DNA of 64,000 bases, taken from positions 4,898,001-4,962,000 of the forward strand of contig NZ_CP137338.1 of assembly GCF_044923475.1 (NCBI RefSeq), read 5' to 3'. Source of the DNA: JAAURS01 sp044923475 (GTDB lineage: Bacteria; Cyanobacteriota; Cyanobacteriia; Thermosynechococcales; Thermosynechococcaceae). Position 1 is the stretch's first letter. The number at the start of each line of letters is the position of its first letter. This document shows, in pieces, positions 8,331 through 16,374 of this stretch. A model generated the notes under the pieces. That model ran no database searches and was not told where the DNA came from. It saw only the letters and a list, made by a program, of their open reading frames with translations. The position numbers and the translations under genes were made by a program.

Positions 8331-8813
8331 CTATTTAAACAGCTCTTGCTCGATCGCCGCAACGAGCTCGGCAGCCTCAGGGCCTACGGCACTCTTAAAC
8401 CGTCCTACAATTTCGCCATTCCTGCCGATCAAAAACTTTTCAAAGTTCCAAGACACGTCCCCTTTCGGTTCGGCTTGAATCAATTTTGCGTAGAGCGGGT
8501 GTTGCTCCGCACCGCGAGCGTGCACCTTATCAAACAATGGAAACGTTACGCCAAAGCGCGTCGTACAAAACTGTTGAATTTTTTCATTGGCATCGGGTTC
8601 CTGCATGCCGTAATCGTTGCAAGGAAATCCCAGCACTTCCAATCCTTGAGCTTTATATTTTTCGTATAGCTTTTGCAGGCCCGCATATTGAGACGTATGG
8701 CCGCAGTAAGAGGCTACGTTGACGACGAGCAGAACCTTTCCGGCATAGGCGCCGAGCAGTCGTTCTTGCCCGTCGATCGTCTTGACCGCAATATCAGAAA
8801 TCGTCATGCTCAT
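8331..8813 (-). CDS. Glutathione peroxidase family protein (thiol peroxidase)
   Basis: A 160-residue cysteine-type glutathione peroxidase. The peroxidatic Cys is at residue 37 in NVASYCGHT, the Gln of the active-site tetrad is in FPCNDYGMQEP, and the Trp/Asn pair is in SWNFEKFLI. Cys replaces selenocysteine, as in other bacterial members, which usually use thioredoxin or fatty-acid hydroperoxide/NADPH systems rather than glutathione. The YCGH and NDYGM positions differ from the common KCGF and NQFGG. The ATG at 8813 (MSMTIS) gives the usual length; the frame extends 12 residues further. A hairpin cluster lies upstream. Confidence 0.9.
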   Translation of the reverse strand: MSMTISDIAVKTIDGQERLLGAYAGKVLLVVNVASYCGHTSQYAGLQKLYEKYKAQGLEVLGFPCNDYGMQEPDANEKIQQFCTTRFGVTFPLFDKVHARGAEQHPLYAKLIQAEPKGDVSWNFEKFLIGRNGEIVGRFKSAVGPEAAELVAAIEQELFK

Positions 8814-8877
8814 GCTTGTAGAAGCGTAGGGTAAAGAACAAAGGGCCAAACCTACCGTTAGGGTAGGATGCCTGACT

Positions 8878-8946
8878 CCAGATTTAGCACATCTTTCCGC
8901 ATTACAAGCTAAATCTGGCAGGACGTCGCGATCGTTCTGCCAGATT
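8878..8946. repeat. Mutually exclusive inverted repeats upstream of glutathione peroxidase
   Basis: Arm 1 CCAGATTTAGC (8878-8888) pairs perfectly with GCTAAATCTGG (8908-8918). That second arm overlaps AATCTGGCAG (8912-8921), which pairs perfectly with CTGCCAGATT (8937-8946). One central strand can therefore pair with either flank but not both. The loop of the second hairpin holds a CGATCG. A smaller CCTACC/GGTAGG hairpin is next to it (8851-8867). The cluster lies between the DUF4870 gene and the peroxidase gene, both read on the minus strand. Confidence 0.75.
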
Positions 8947-8983
8947 CAAAACATTCATAGCCAGCGCCTTCCTCAGCGCCTTC

Positions 8984-9346
8984 CTATAGAATCCTAAAAA
9001 TAAAGGGATATCGAAAGGGTTCGTCGGGGGTTGACAGGCATTTGACGATGGCAAAGATTGGAGCGATCCAGGCTAAGAACAAAACCGCACCGAGCACCCA
9101 CAGGAGCGGCAGAACGACGATGGTCCACCAAAAGAATCCGATAAACCCGGCGATCGCCCCACAGAGCCAAATGTTGAAGTGAAAATTGAGAGATTCGCGC
9201 GCGTTGGTTTTGATGACAGGGTCTTCCGAAAGGAGAAGAATCCCTAATGGGATACCTGCTGTCAACACGAGAGGACTGAAGAAAATCGCGCCGTGGCAGA
9301 GGGCTGAAAGTAACTTTCGCTTGTCCTTATCGAAGGTGGTTTGCAT
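8984..9346 (-). CDS. DUF4870/Tic20-like membrane protein
   Basis: A 120-residue integral membrane protein with three to four hydrophobic segments. The pattern LSALCHGAIFFSPL, then VIKTNARESLNFHFNIWL, is typical of the DUF4870 (Tic20-like) family. The family occurs widely in bacteria; no biochemical role is established. The start at ATG 9346 (MQTTFDKDKRKLL) is clear. It precedes the glutathione peroxidase gene on the same strand, separated by the hairpin cluster, so co-transcription is uncertain. Confidence 0.8.
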   Translation of the reverse strand: MQTTFDKDKRKLLSALCHGAIFFSPLVLTAGIPLGILLLSEDPVIKTNARESLNFHFNIWLCGAIAGFIGFFWWTIVVLPLLWVLGAVLFLAWIAPIFAIVKCLSTPDEPFRYPFIFRIL

Positions 9347-9618
9347 GGCAACATCCCTGTAACAATACCGTTGCGGTTCAACTCTTATATTGAAGCAAGT
9401 GTTTCAGAAAAGAAAGGCGGTCTTGCCCACTTTTTGGGGAGAGCTATCCCTACCTGACCGGACGACCTCAGCGCTAAAAAGTGTTGAATATTTATGCAAA
9501 ACGGGAGGCCGAGCAAAACACTAGACTAGGATTTGAGTGGCAAGGCCGCTTGGAGCGCGGCTTGCTGTCCGACTCTAACCCTCTTTGTCTTAGCCTTTCA
9601 AGTTTGGGAATCTGCCTC

Positions 9619-10530
9619 ATGCCTGTAACGCCGTTGAAATATGCCTACTTTCCTGGCTGTGTGGCTCAAGGGGCTTGCCGCGAGCTAGATCTGTCTACCC
9701 AAGCCTTGACCCAGGCGCTGGGCATCGAGCTCGTGGCGCTCAAAAAGGCGACGTGCTGCGGTTCTGGGACATTTAAAGAAACCTCGCAGCTCTTAGAAGA
9801 TACCGTCAATGCCCGCAATATTGCCCTAGCGGAAGAGCTAAAACTGCCGCTGTTAACCCATTGCAGCACCTGTCAGGGCGTGATCGGCCACGTGGACGAT
9901 CGCCTCAAGGAAGCCAAGCAAAACCAGCCCGACTACTTTGACGAAGTCAACGGTCTCTTAAAGGAACAAGGTTGCCGCCCCTATCAAGGCAGTACGGAAG
10001 TCAAGCACCTGCTCTGGGCGCTCGTAGGAGATTACGGCCTAGACCGCCTTGCGGAGCGCGTCCAGCAGCGTCTCAGCGGGTTGAAGTGCGCTGCATTTTA
10101 TGGCTGTTATTTGCTGAGAGCGCAGAAAACCCTGCCCTTTGACGATCCCGTACATCCCTCTTCCATGGAGCGCGTCTTTGAAACCATTGGCGCGACACCC
10201 ATTTACTACTCGGGTAGAACCCAATGCTGCGGCTGGCCCATTTCCAGCTACGCGCCAGAACAATCCTTCAAGATGGCAGGGGGCCGGATTCAAGAGGCGA
10301 TCGCCGCAGGAGCCGACTGTCTCGTCACCCCTTGCCCGTTGTGCCATCTCAACCTAGATTCGCGCCAGCCCGAAGTCGAGCAAACCATCGGCCAAAAACT
10401 GGGGCTACCCGTCCTGCACCTCCCCCAGCTCATCGGCTTGGCCCTCGGCATAGAACCAAAACAGCTCGGGCTCGAGCGCCACATCGTATCCACCCTCCCC
10501 GTCCTGCAAAAATTAGGAGTATCCCTGTAG
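9619..10530 (+). CDS. HdrB-like CCG-domain iron-sulfur protein
   Basis: A 303-residue protein with two CCG (cysteine-rich) domains of the heterodisulfide reductase B type. The first has FPGCVAQ near residue 14, KKATCCGSGTF near 45 and HCSTCQG near 80. The second has FYGCYLLR near 158, TQCCGWPISS near 202 and PCPLCHLNL near 240. In HdrB these Cys ligate noncubane [4Fe-4S] clusters. Cyanobacteria do not make CoB-CoM, so the partner is unknown; no HdrA- or HdrC-like gene is nearby. The frame continues to 9481, but the ATG at 9619 begins the conserved region. A terminator follows the stop directly. Confidence 0.85.
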   Translation: MPVTPLKYAYFPGCVAQGACRELDLSTQALTQALGIELVALKKATCCGSGTFKETSQLLEDTVNARNIALAEELKLPLLTHCSTCQGVIGHVDDRLKEAKQNQPDYFDEVNGLLKEQGCRPYQGSTEVKHLLWALVGDYGLDRLAERVQQRLSGLKCAAFYGCYLLRAQKTLPFDDPVHPSSMERVFETIGATPIYYSGRTQCCGWPISSYAPEQSFKMAGGRIQEAIAAGADCLVTPCPLCHLNLDSRQPEVEQTIGQKLGLPVLHLPQLIGLALGIEPKQLGLERHIVSTLPVLQKLGVSL

Positions 10531-10555
10531 GGGCGCGCATACCTTGCGCCCTTTT
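10531..10555 (+). terminator. Rho-independent terminator
   Basis: The sequence GGGCGC, a 9-nt loop, GCGCCC, then TTTT starts at the base after the HdrB-like stop codon. It resembles the GC-rich palindromes with GGGCGC cores that recur in cyanobacterial genomes; a related one is at 25744-25773 in this window. Confidence 0.75.
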
Positions 10556-10588
10556 CGCATACACCGCCCCCACCCAGCCCTACCTACC

Positions 10589-12535
10589 ATGATTCGGCTC
10601 ACCCCTTTGCAGTGGATCGTTCTAGCCCTTCCTTTTGCGATCGTCGTTGGGTTTCTGCTCGTTGCCGCCGGCCAACAAATCCACCAGTGGCACCTGAACT
10701 GGATTTGGGCCGTTATTGCCCTTCTCTTCCTGGGATGGCGTTTCCTGCTCGTGCGCTGGTTGCGCCCCCCCGCCCTCGCCGCCGCCGAAGCCGCTCTCGC
10801 CGAACTGAACGAAACCCCCGATCTATCCACCCTGCCCCCCGACAGCAAAGCCGCCGCACGCCAGCAAGCCGAAGCCAAAATACAGCAGACCCTTCAGGCT
10901 GCCCAAGCCGATGGTCCGCCTTGGGAAAACTGGGGTTTATTTTTTCAGCATTGCCAGCAATTGGTAGAAGCGATCGCCCTTCTCTACCATCCCCAATCCA
11001 AACGCCCCTTACTCAATATCTACGTCCCCCAAGCCTACAGCCTCATCCGCGGCACTGTAGACGACGTAGACCAGTGGATGCAGAAACTCTCGCCCATTTT
11101 GGGACAAGTCACCATCGGCCAAGCCTTTGAAGCCTACGAAACTTATCAAAAGCTAGAACCCGCCGCGCGATTGGCACTCAAGGCATGGAATTGGGCGCAG
11201 TGGGTCTTTAACCCCCTCGTGGCACTCGCGCGCACCGCCACCCAAGGGTACAGCGCTCAAGCCAACCAGCAGCTCGTCATGAACCTGGGCCAACTGCTGC
11301 GAGAAACCACCCTCAAAGCCCTGGGAGAACGGGCGATCGCCCTTTACAGCGGCGAAACCCTCCAACCCCTTACTCTCAGCGAAGCCCCACCCGAACCCCA
11401 AACCCAAACCCTGCGCGACCTCTTTGCTCGAGCTGCCGCCACGACGCAGCAATCCGTTCAGACCCAGCCTGTGAATCTACTGCTGGTCGGACGCACGGGC
11501 GCGGGCAAAAGCAATGCGATCAACACCCTCTTTCAGCAGGAACTCGCACAGGTGGACGTGCTTCCCAGCACCGATCGCATCCAGTCTTACACCTACGAAA
11601 CGCCCATCGGCGAAACCCTGATCCTGTGGGATACGCCAGGGTACGAACAAATCGCGCAGGCGCAGTACGCCCAGGACGTGCTGGACAAAGCTGCCGCCGC
11701 AGACCTGGTCCTGCTCGCAACGCCCGCCAACGATCCGACCCTCCAAATGGACCTGGATTTACTCAGCCAGATTCGCCAGCACAATCCAGCATTACCGATT
11801 CTCACTGCCGTCACCCAAGTCGATCGCCTCAGACCCCTGCGGGAGTGGGAGCCGCCCTACAACTGGCAAACGGGCGATCGCCCCAAGGAGAAAAACATTC
11901 GCGAGGCCGTCCGATACCGAGCCGAACTCCTTCAGCCCTTTAGTGCGATCGCATTGCCCCTCGCGACCGAAGATATCGCCCAAGGTCGAGTCGCCTGGGG
12001 CGTATCCGAGCTATCCCAAGCCATTCTGAACGCAGTCGAGCCCGCCAAACAGCTTCGCCTCAGTCGGTTTCTGCGCGATCTCGATACCCGCACCCAAACC
12101 GCCGCCGCGCTGATCGATCGCTACGCCTTCCAAATCGGCACCACTCAAGGACTGACCGCGCTGATCAAAAGCCCGATCCTCAAATTTCTCTCTACGATCT
12201 TGACTGGCTCTCCGGCCCTAGCGATCGTTCTGGCCGAAAAGCTGCCCCTCGAGCAGTCCCCCGTAGTCCTGGGCAAACTGCAAATGGCCTACGAGCTGTA
12301 CGCCCTTCTCTCGCCCCCTGCCGTTGCCCTCTCCACAGAAATTCCGATCCTTTGGCCGCTGATGCTGACATCCTCAGCATCGGTTTCCCAGGAAGTTTGG
12401 GCCTTAGGTCATACCCTAATCGAGCGTTGGATCGGCAATAACCTCACCCCGTCCTCCGATCGCCCTACCCCCAGCATCCCAGAGCGCTATACTTTTTACC
12501 TGCAACAGGCCCAAAATCACCGCGATCGAACTTAA
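10589..12535 (+). CDS. Membrane-anchored GTPase of the Era/MMR_HSR1 type
   Basis: A 648-residue protein. Two N-terminal transmembrane segments (about 8-26 and 35-52) are followed by a ~230-residue helical region. A GTPase domain comes next, with the P-loop GRTGAGKS at about 300-307, G3 DTPG near 347-350 (WDTPGYEQ) and G4 TQVD near 410-413. The C-terminal ~200 residues are helical and partly hydrophobic. The architecture is common in cyanobacteria, and the function is not established. An ATG at 10544 would add 15 arginine- and proline-rich residues before the membrane anchor, so the ATG at 10589 is preferred. It lies just after the HdrB-like gene, but a terminator separates them. Confidence 0.85.
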   Translation: MIRLTPLQWIVLALPFAIVVGFLLVAAGQQIHQWHLNWIWAVIALLFLGWRFLLVRWLRPPALAAAEAALAELNETPDLSTLPPDSKAAARQQAEAKIQQTLQAAQADGPPWENWGLFFQHCQQLVEAIALLYHPQSKRPLLNIYVPQAYSLIRGTVDDVDQWMQKLSPILGQVTIGQAFEAYETYQKLEPAARLALKAWNWAQWVFNPLVALARTATQGYSAQANQQLVMNLGQLLRETTLKALGERAIALYSGETLQPLTLSEAPPEPQTQTLRDLFARAAATTQQSVQTQPVNLLLVGRTGAGKSNAINTLFQQELAQVDVLPSTDRIQSYTYETPIGETLILWDTPGYEQIAQAQYAQDVLDKAAAADLVLLATPANDPTLQMDLDLLSQIRQHNPALPILTAVTQVDRLRPLREWEPPYNWQTGDRPKEKNIREAVRYRAELLQPFSAIALPLATEDIAQGRVAWGVSELSQAILNAVEPAKQLRLSRFLRDLDTRTQTAAALIDRYAFQIGTTQGLTALIKSPILKFLSTILTGSPALAIVLAEKLPLEQSPVVLGKLQMAYELYALLSPPAVALSTEIPILWPLMLTSSASVSQEVWALGHTLIERWIGNNLTPSSDRPTPSIPERYTFYLQQAQNHRDRT

Positions 12536-12638
12536 TTTTACGCTTGATTCCCGAATATTTTGGGCAAACTAAAACTTGGATAAAGACTTTAGCGGTGCGC
12601 CATTGCGAGCTGTTCCGCTCTGCCGAGCCAGAAAAATC

Positions 12639-12689
12639 TGTCGAATCATCGCGCTGCATATTCACAGTATGCAGCCCGATGATTCGACA
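12639..12689. repeat. Long near-perfect hairpin in the GTPase-FHA gap
   Basis: TGTCGAATCATCG (12639-12651) pairs with CGATGATTCGACA (12677-12689), and inside it GCTGCATA (12653-12660) pairs with TATGCAGC (12668-12675). They are separated by one C-C mismatch and closed by a 7-nt loop. That is 21 base pairs in a 51-nt element. No T tract follows, so a simple terminator is unlikely. The rest of the 12536-12745 gap holds no gene. Confidence 0.8.
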
Positions 12690-12745
12690 TTGTTCGAGCC
12701 TGTCTGTTCTCCCTCGCCCTGCCCAAGCGTGACTCCTAAGATGCC

Positions 12746-13300
12746 ATGAACCTAGAAAACATCGACAGCCACATTCTTATTATTCACGACCAGCCCGAAC
12801 CGCGTCAGTTTCTCTTAAAATCTGCCACCTATTCGATCGGTCGAGATAAACACAACTCAATCGTGATTCCCAATCGAGCTATTTCGCGGCAGCACGCCCT
12901 GCTCTTGCGCATGCCGCTGCCCAACCGAGCGGGCTACCGCTACCGCATTCTAGACGGAAATGCCTCCGGTCAGCCCAGCCTGAATGGAATCAGCGTAAAT
13001 GGCATTGAATGCACGCACACTGACTTAATACCGGGCGATATCATTCTCATTGGCGGGACGATCCAAATCGAGTATCAAGTTTTAAGCATTCCCAGCAGCG
13101 GCAAATATTTTGACTATCTCAAAATTCAAGACCCGACTTACCAAAGTATTAAAGCCAAACCGATCAATCCCAGCGAAACGTTTGTCAACATCGAAGAGTT
13201 TCAGGTGAGCGCGCTCTTAAATAGCGAGCACAATTTACTAGTTATGGATGATTTTGAGGATGACACCCCCGCTACCGAACTCTTTAACAGTCGCGTTTAA
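12746..13300 (+). CDS. FHA-domain protein
   Basis: A 184-residue protein with a forkhead-associated domain at about residues 22-110: YSIGRDKHNSIVIPN (phosphothreonine-binding loop with Gly-Arg), AISRQHALL (the conserved Ser-Arg-x-His), then NGISVNG. FHA domains bind phosphothreonine, so a Ser/Thr kinase client is expected; none is in the window. The C-terminal ~70 residues are acidic and unassigned. The gene is the first of three closely packed genes (gaps of 26 and 18 nt) with the helical protein and the pentapeptide-repeat protein, which suggests one operon. Confidence 0.9.
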   Translation: MNLENIDSHILIIHDQPEPRQFLLKSATYSIGRDKHNSIVIPNRAISRQHALLLRMPLPNRAGYRYRILDGNASGQPSLNGISVNGIECTHTDLIPGDIILIGGTIQIEYQVLSIPSSGKYFDYLKIQDPTYQSIKAKPINPSETFVNIEEFQVSALLNSEHNLLVMDDFEDDTPATELFNSRV

Positions 13301-13326
13301 GCCCGTTTCTCTCCACTATCCCGATC

Positions 13327-14034
13327 GTGCCAACTCCCTTTACTGTGGTAATTGCGCCCATGTCCCTGACCGAGGCAGTTCGAACTTTAGTAGAACACCC
13401 AGAAACGGGGCGTATTCACAAGCTGCTGTACTGGGTTTATGCCGGTCGCTGGGAGAACGATAGCGCTCGTTTAAATCGTGCTGCTATCGGTCAAATTTTG
13501 CCAGAGCTGATCCGGCGAACGCCCTCCTATGACGATTTAGAGCGGCGATTGTATAAAGCAGCCTCTGTACTCACGAAACCAGACAAGTACGGACAAATCG
13601 CGACCGTCATTTTACAAACCTGCGCGGCGCTATACCCATCCGCCCAGTCTCCTACATCCTTGGCTTGCGAACCAGAACGGGTGCAAGGTATTGGAGCCAC
13701 AGATTTTACCGAAGACGCTCTCCCCATCACTACCATTGCCCAACTCGATCGATTTGAACTCCGACGGCGGGTAATGCAGCAAGTGCCCCCCCTCAAGGTC
13801 AAAATTCTGCTGTTTTCTGTATTGCGGCATCCGTTTTCCTTTAAGTCGCTGGACTGGCAAGAATTGAAAACTCAATCTCTAGACGGTTGGCTTGCAGAAC
13901 TCACGCAAACCTTTCCATCCTTTGAGATGTTGGAGGCCAAGCTCTTCGCTCAGGCAGACAACCTCAAGCAGCTCGACCAAGGCGATCGCGTTGCCGAGGT
14001 CGTCTTGCAAGCAGTCCGCCATCGCACTCCCTAG
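13327..14034 (+). CDS. Internally duplicated all-helical protein, unknown
   Basis: A 235-residue protein starting with GTG (an ATG at 13360 is an alternative). No known family is recognised. Two copies of a ~70-residue unit are visible, at about 32-98 and 159-229. The best block, 66-97 against 197-228, aligns without gaps with 12 of 32 identities, including the PS start, an LE pair and a final VxLQ-like end. A low-complexity linker (about 104-140) joins them. No signal peptide or membrane segment is seen. Its place between an FHA protein and a pentapeptide-repeat protein suggests an adaptor-like role, which is inference only. Confidence 0.65.
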   Translation: MPTPFTVVIAPMSLTEAVRTLVEHPETGRIHKLLYWVYAGRWENDSARLNRAAIGQILPELIRRTPSYDDLERRLYKAASVLTKPDKYGQIATVILQTCAALYPSAQSPTSLACEPERVQGIGATDFTEDALPITTIAQLDRFELRRRVMQQVPPLKVKILLFSVLRHPFSFKSLDWQELKTQSLDGWLAELTQTFPSFEMLEAKLFAQADNLKQLDQGDRVAEVVLQAVRHRTP

Positions 14035-14052
14035 CAAAAGCCCCCCAGTATC

Positions 14053-15087
14053 ATGAAATCTTCTAGCCCGCCTCAAATGCAGCCATCGGTCTCTGACGCC
14101 AGCGCCTTAGTGCAGATGTACCAAGAAGGGGTTAGAAATTTCCAGTTTCAATCTTTACGGAATTTTGAGCTGACGGGTGCGGATTTGATCGGGGTCGATT
14201 TTTCCCACGCCAACCTGTGTGGCACCAATTTCTCATTGACCTATCTGAATCGGGGAATTTTTCGCGATTGTCATTTAATCGGCGCGCAGTTCGATGGGGC
14301 AACGCTCAATCAAGCCAATTTAAGCCAAGCGAACCTACGCGATTCTAGCTTGCACGGCGCTTCGCTTCAGCATGCCATTTTATTCGGGGCAGACTTGGGG
14401 TTAGCCGATCTGACGGACGCCAATTTGATCGAAGCAGATCTGCGCGCGGCCAATCTATGCAACGCGAATTTGCAAGGAGCCTGCCTGCGCGGGGCAAATT
14501 TTAGAGAAGAATCTCTCGTCAACGGCACGATGCTCCAGGGTGCAATTCTAGACAATGCCGATTTGCGGGGCGCAAATTTGAAGGGAGCGAATCTAGAACG
14601 GGCCAGCCTCAAAAAGGTGAATTTGGCCCATGCCAACCTGCGGGGCGTTTCGCTGAAGGGCGCTAATCTAGAAGGCGCTAATTTGCAAGAGTCCGTCCTT
14701 TCCGATGTCGAAGCATCTCACGCAAACTTCTGCCGCGCTAATTTACAGGATGCAAAACTAGAGCGCATTACTCTCGATCGCGCCGATCTGAGTCAGAGCA
14801 ATTTAAGCAACGCCAATTTAACAGATGCGAAGTTAAGTTACGCTAATTTTAAGGAAGCAAATCTCAGCAAAGCTAAGTTAAGCCGTGCCGATCTCAGCCA
14901 TGCCTGCCTTCAGCTTGCCAACTTAGCGGGCAGCGCGCTCATCCGGGCTTATTTAGCGCGTGCCGACCTATCTCGCGTGAATCTTAGCGATGCGAATTTA
15001 TTTGGGGCTGAGGTCAGCAGTGCGACGATGGTGCGGATTACTTTCTCAAACACGACGCTGCCAGACGGGAGCGTCTCGAGTCCTTAG
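14053..15087 (+). CDS. Pentapeptide-repeat protein
   Basis: A 344-residue protein made almost wholly of A(N/D)LxX pentapeptide repeats from about residue 35 to the end, with typical runs such as ANLSQANLRDSSLHGASL. These fold as a right-handed quadrilateral beta-helix. Members range from gyrase-mimicking proteins to scaffolds; nothing here shows a DNA-gyrase role. A 30-residue helical head (SDASALVQMYQEGVRNFQF) precedes the repeats and may be an interaction segment. The gene follows the duplicated helical protein gene by 18 nt. Confidence 0.9.
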   Translation: MKSSSPPQMQPSVSDASALVQMYQEGVRNFQFQSLRNFELTGADLIGVDFSHANLCGTNFSLTYLNRGIFRDCHLIGAQFDGATLNQANLSQANLRDSSLHGASLQHAILFGADLGLADLTDANLIEADLRAANLCNANLQGACLRGANFREESLVNGTMLQGAILDNADLRGANLKGANLERASLKKVNLAHANLRGVSLKGANLEGANLQESVLSDVEASHANFCRANLQDAKLERITLDRADLSQSNLSNANLTDAKLSYANFKEANLSKAKLSRADLSHACLQLANLAGSALIRAYLARADLSRVNLSDANLFGAEVSSATMVRITFSNTTLPDGSVSSP

Positions 15088-15182
15088 GCGGTTTCTAAAC
15101 GTCCGATTTGCTTGGAATCAAGGGAAGAGAGACAGCAGTTGAATTTGTCTTGCTTTTAGAACGAGTTTTCTAGGGCCAGAAG

Positions 15183-16343
15183 ATGAAACATCTGGTATTG
15201 ATTGGCGGGGGCCACAGCCACGCGATCGCCCTCCGTCAATGGAGCCTAAACCCAGTCCCAGGCATTCGCCTCACGGCGATCGCGGATGTTGCCGATGCCC
15301 CTTACTCTGGAATGCTGCCGGGCCACATCGCAGGACGTTACTCCTTTGAAGAATCCCACATTAACCTGAAAACGCTGGCCCAGTCTGCCCGCGCGGCGCT
15401 GATTCTAGACCGGGCGATCGGCTTAGACTTAAATCGCAATCGAGTCCTGTGTCTCCATCATCCGCCCTTGACCTTCGATTGGCTTTCCATCGATACGGGC
15501 AGTACCCCAGCCCAAAACGAGATTCCTGGGGCCAAAGACTATACGATTCCAGCCAAGCCCGTCCCTCAGTTTTTGGAGCGTTGGAACCAACTGTTACAGT
15601 CTTTAAGGCAGGACGATCGCCTGGTCCATCGCGATCGCCCCCTCTGTTTGGGGATTGTAGGCGGTGGCGCTGGCGGGGTGGAATTGGCCTTGGCGATGCA
15701 GGCCCGTTTGGCTGCAGAGAGACCCGCACTAACCCTAGAAGTGCATTTGTTCCATCGCGGCGATCTCCTCATGGATAAATTTCCCGCATCGGTCGGGTTG
15801 CTATTTCAGGATTTGCTCGCAGCTCGCGGCATTCAGCTCCATTTAGGAGAAACCGTGACGGCCATCGAACTCGCGCGAGACGATCGACGGATCGTGCGTT
15901 GCGAATCTGGGCTGCGGGTGCAGTGCGATCGCATTTTTTGGCTCACCCAGGCGGCTGCCCCTGACTGGCCGAGAGAAGCCGGGCTTGCCACCGATGCCGA
16001 GGGATTCATTCTGGTCGGGAATACGCTCCAGTCGGTATCTCATCCCCATGTTTTTGCAACGGGCGATATTGCGGCGATCGTCGATCGGCCCAGGCCGAAG
16101 GCAGGGGTATTTGCCGTGCGCCAGGGGAAACCCCTAGCTGAAAACCTGCGGCGGGTGGCATTGGGACAAACCCCAAACCCCTTCTACCCTCAAAAGCGAT
16201 ATCTGTCTCTGATTGGCACGGGGGACGGTCGAGCGGTAGCCGTATGGGGAGGGCTTTGCGTTGGCCCCTCGCAATTGCTTTGGGCTTGGAAAGACTGGAT
16301 CGACCGTCAGTTTATGGCGCAGTTTGAAAGGCGATCGCAGTGA
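15183..16343 (+). CDS. FAD/NAD(P)-dependent oxidoreductase of the SelD-associated type
   Basis: A 386-residue two-dinucleotide-fold flavoprotein like NDH-2. The FAD fingerprint is HLVLIGGGHSHAIALRQW at residues 3-20, the NAD(P) fold GIVGGGAGGVELALAM near 157-172, and the second FAD motif HVFATGDIAAI near 289. It matches the family that in many cyanobacteria is fused to, or encoded beside, selenophosphate synthetase (SelD). Here the reading frame stops after the flavoprotein part and no SelD domain follows. The reaction is not established. The DUF2064 gene starts 31 nt later on the same strand. Confidence 0.85.
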   Translation: MKHLVLIGGGHSHAIALRQWSLNPVPGIRLTAIADVADAPYSGMLPGHIAGRYSFEESHINLKTLAQSARAALILDRAIGLDLNRNRVLCLHHPPLTFDWLSIDTGSTPAQNEIPGAKDYTIPAKPVPQFLERWNQLLQSLRQDDRLVHRDRPLCLGIVGGGAGGVELALAMQARLAAERPALTLEVHLFHRGDLLMDKFPASVGLLFQDLLAARGIQLHLGETVTAIELARDDRRIVRCESGLRVQCDRIFWLTQAAAPDWPREAGLATDAEGFILVGNTLQSVSHPHVFATGDIAAIVDRPRPKAGVFAVRQGKPLAENLRRVALGQTPNPFYPQKRYLSLIGTGDGRAVAVWGGLCVGPSQLLWAWKDWIDRQFMAQFERRSQ

Positions 16344-16374
16344 GAGAATATCTGCTATCCCTCTCTACAAACCG

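Noticed and set aside
14053..15087. Repetitive DNA across this gene
   Set aside because: The repeats are the codons of pentapeptide repeats, not a DNA repeat element.
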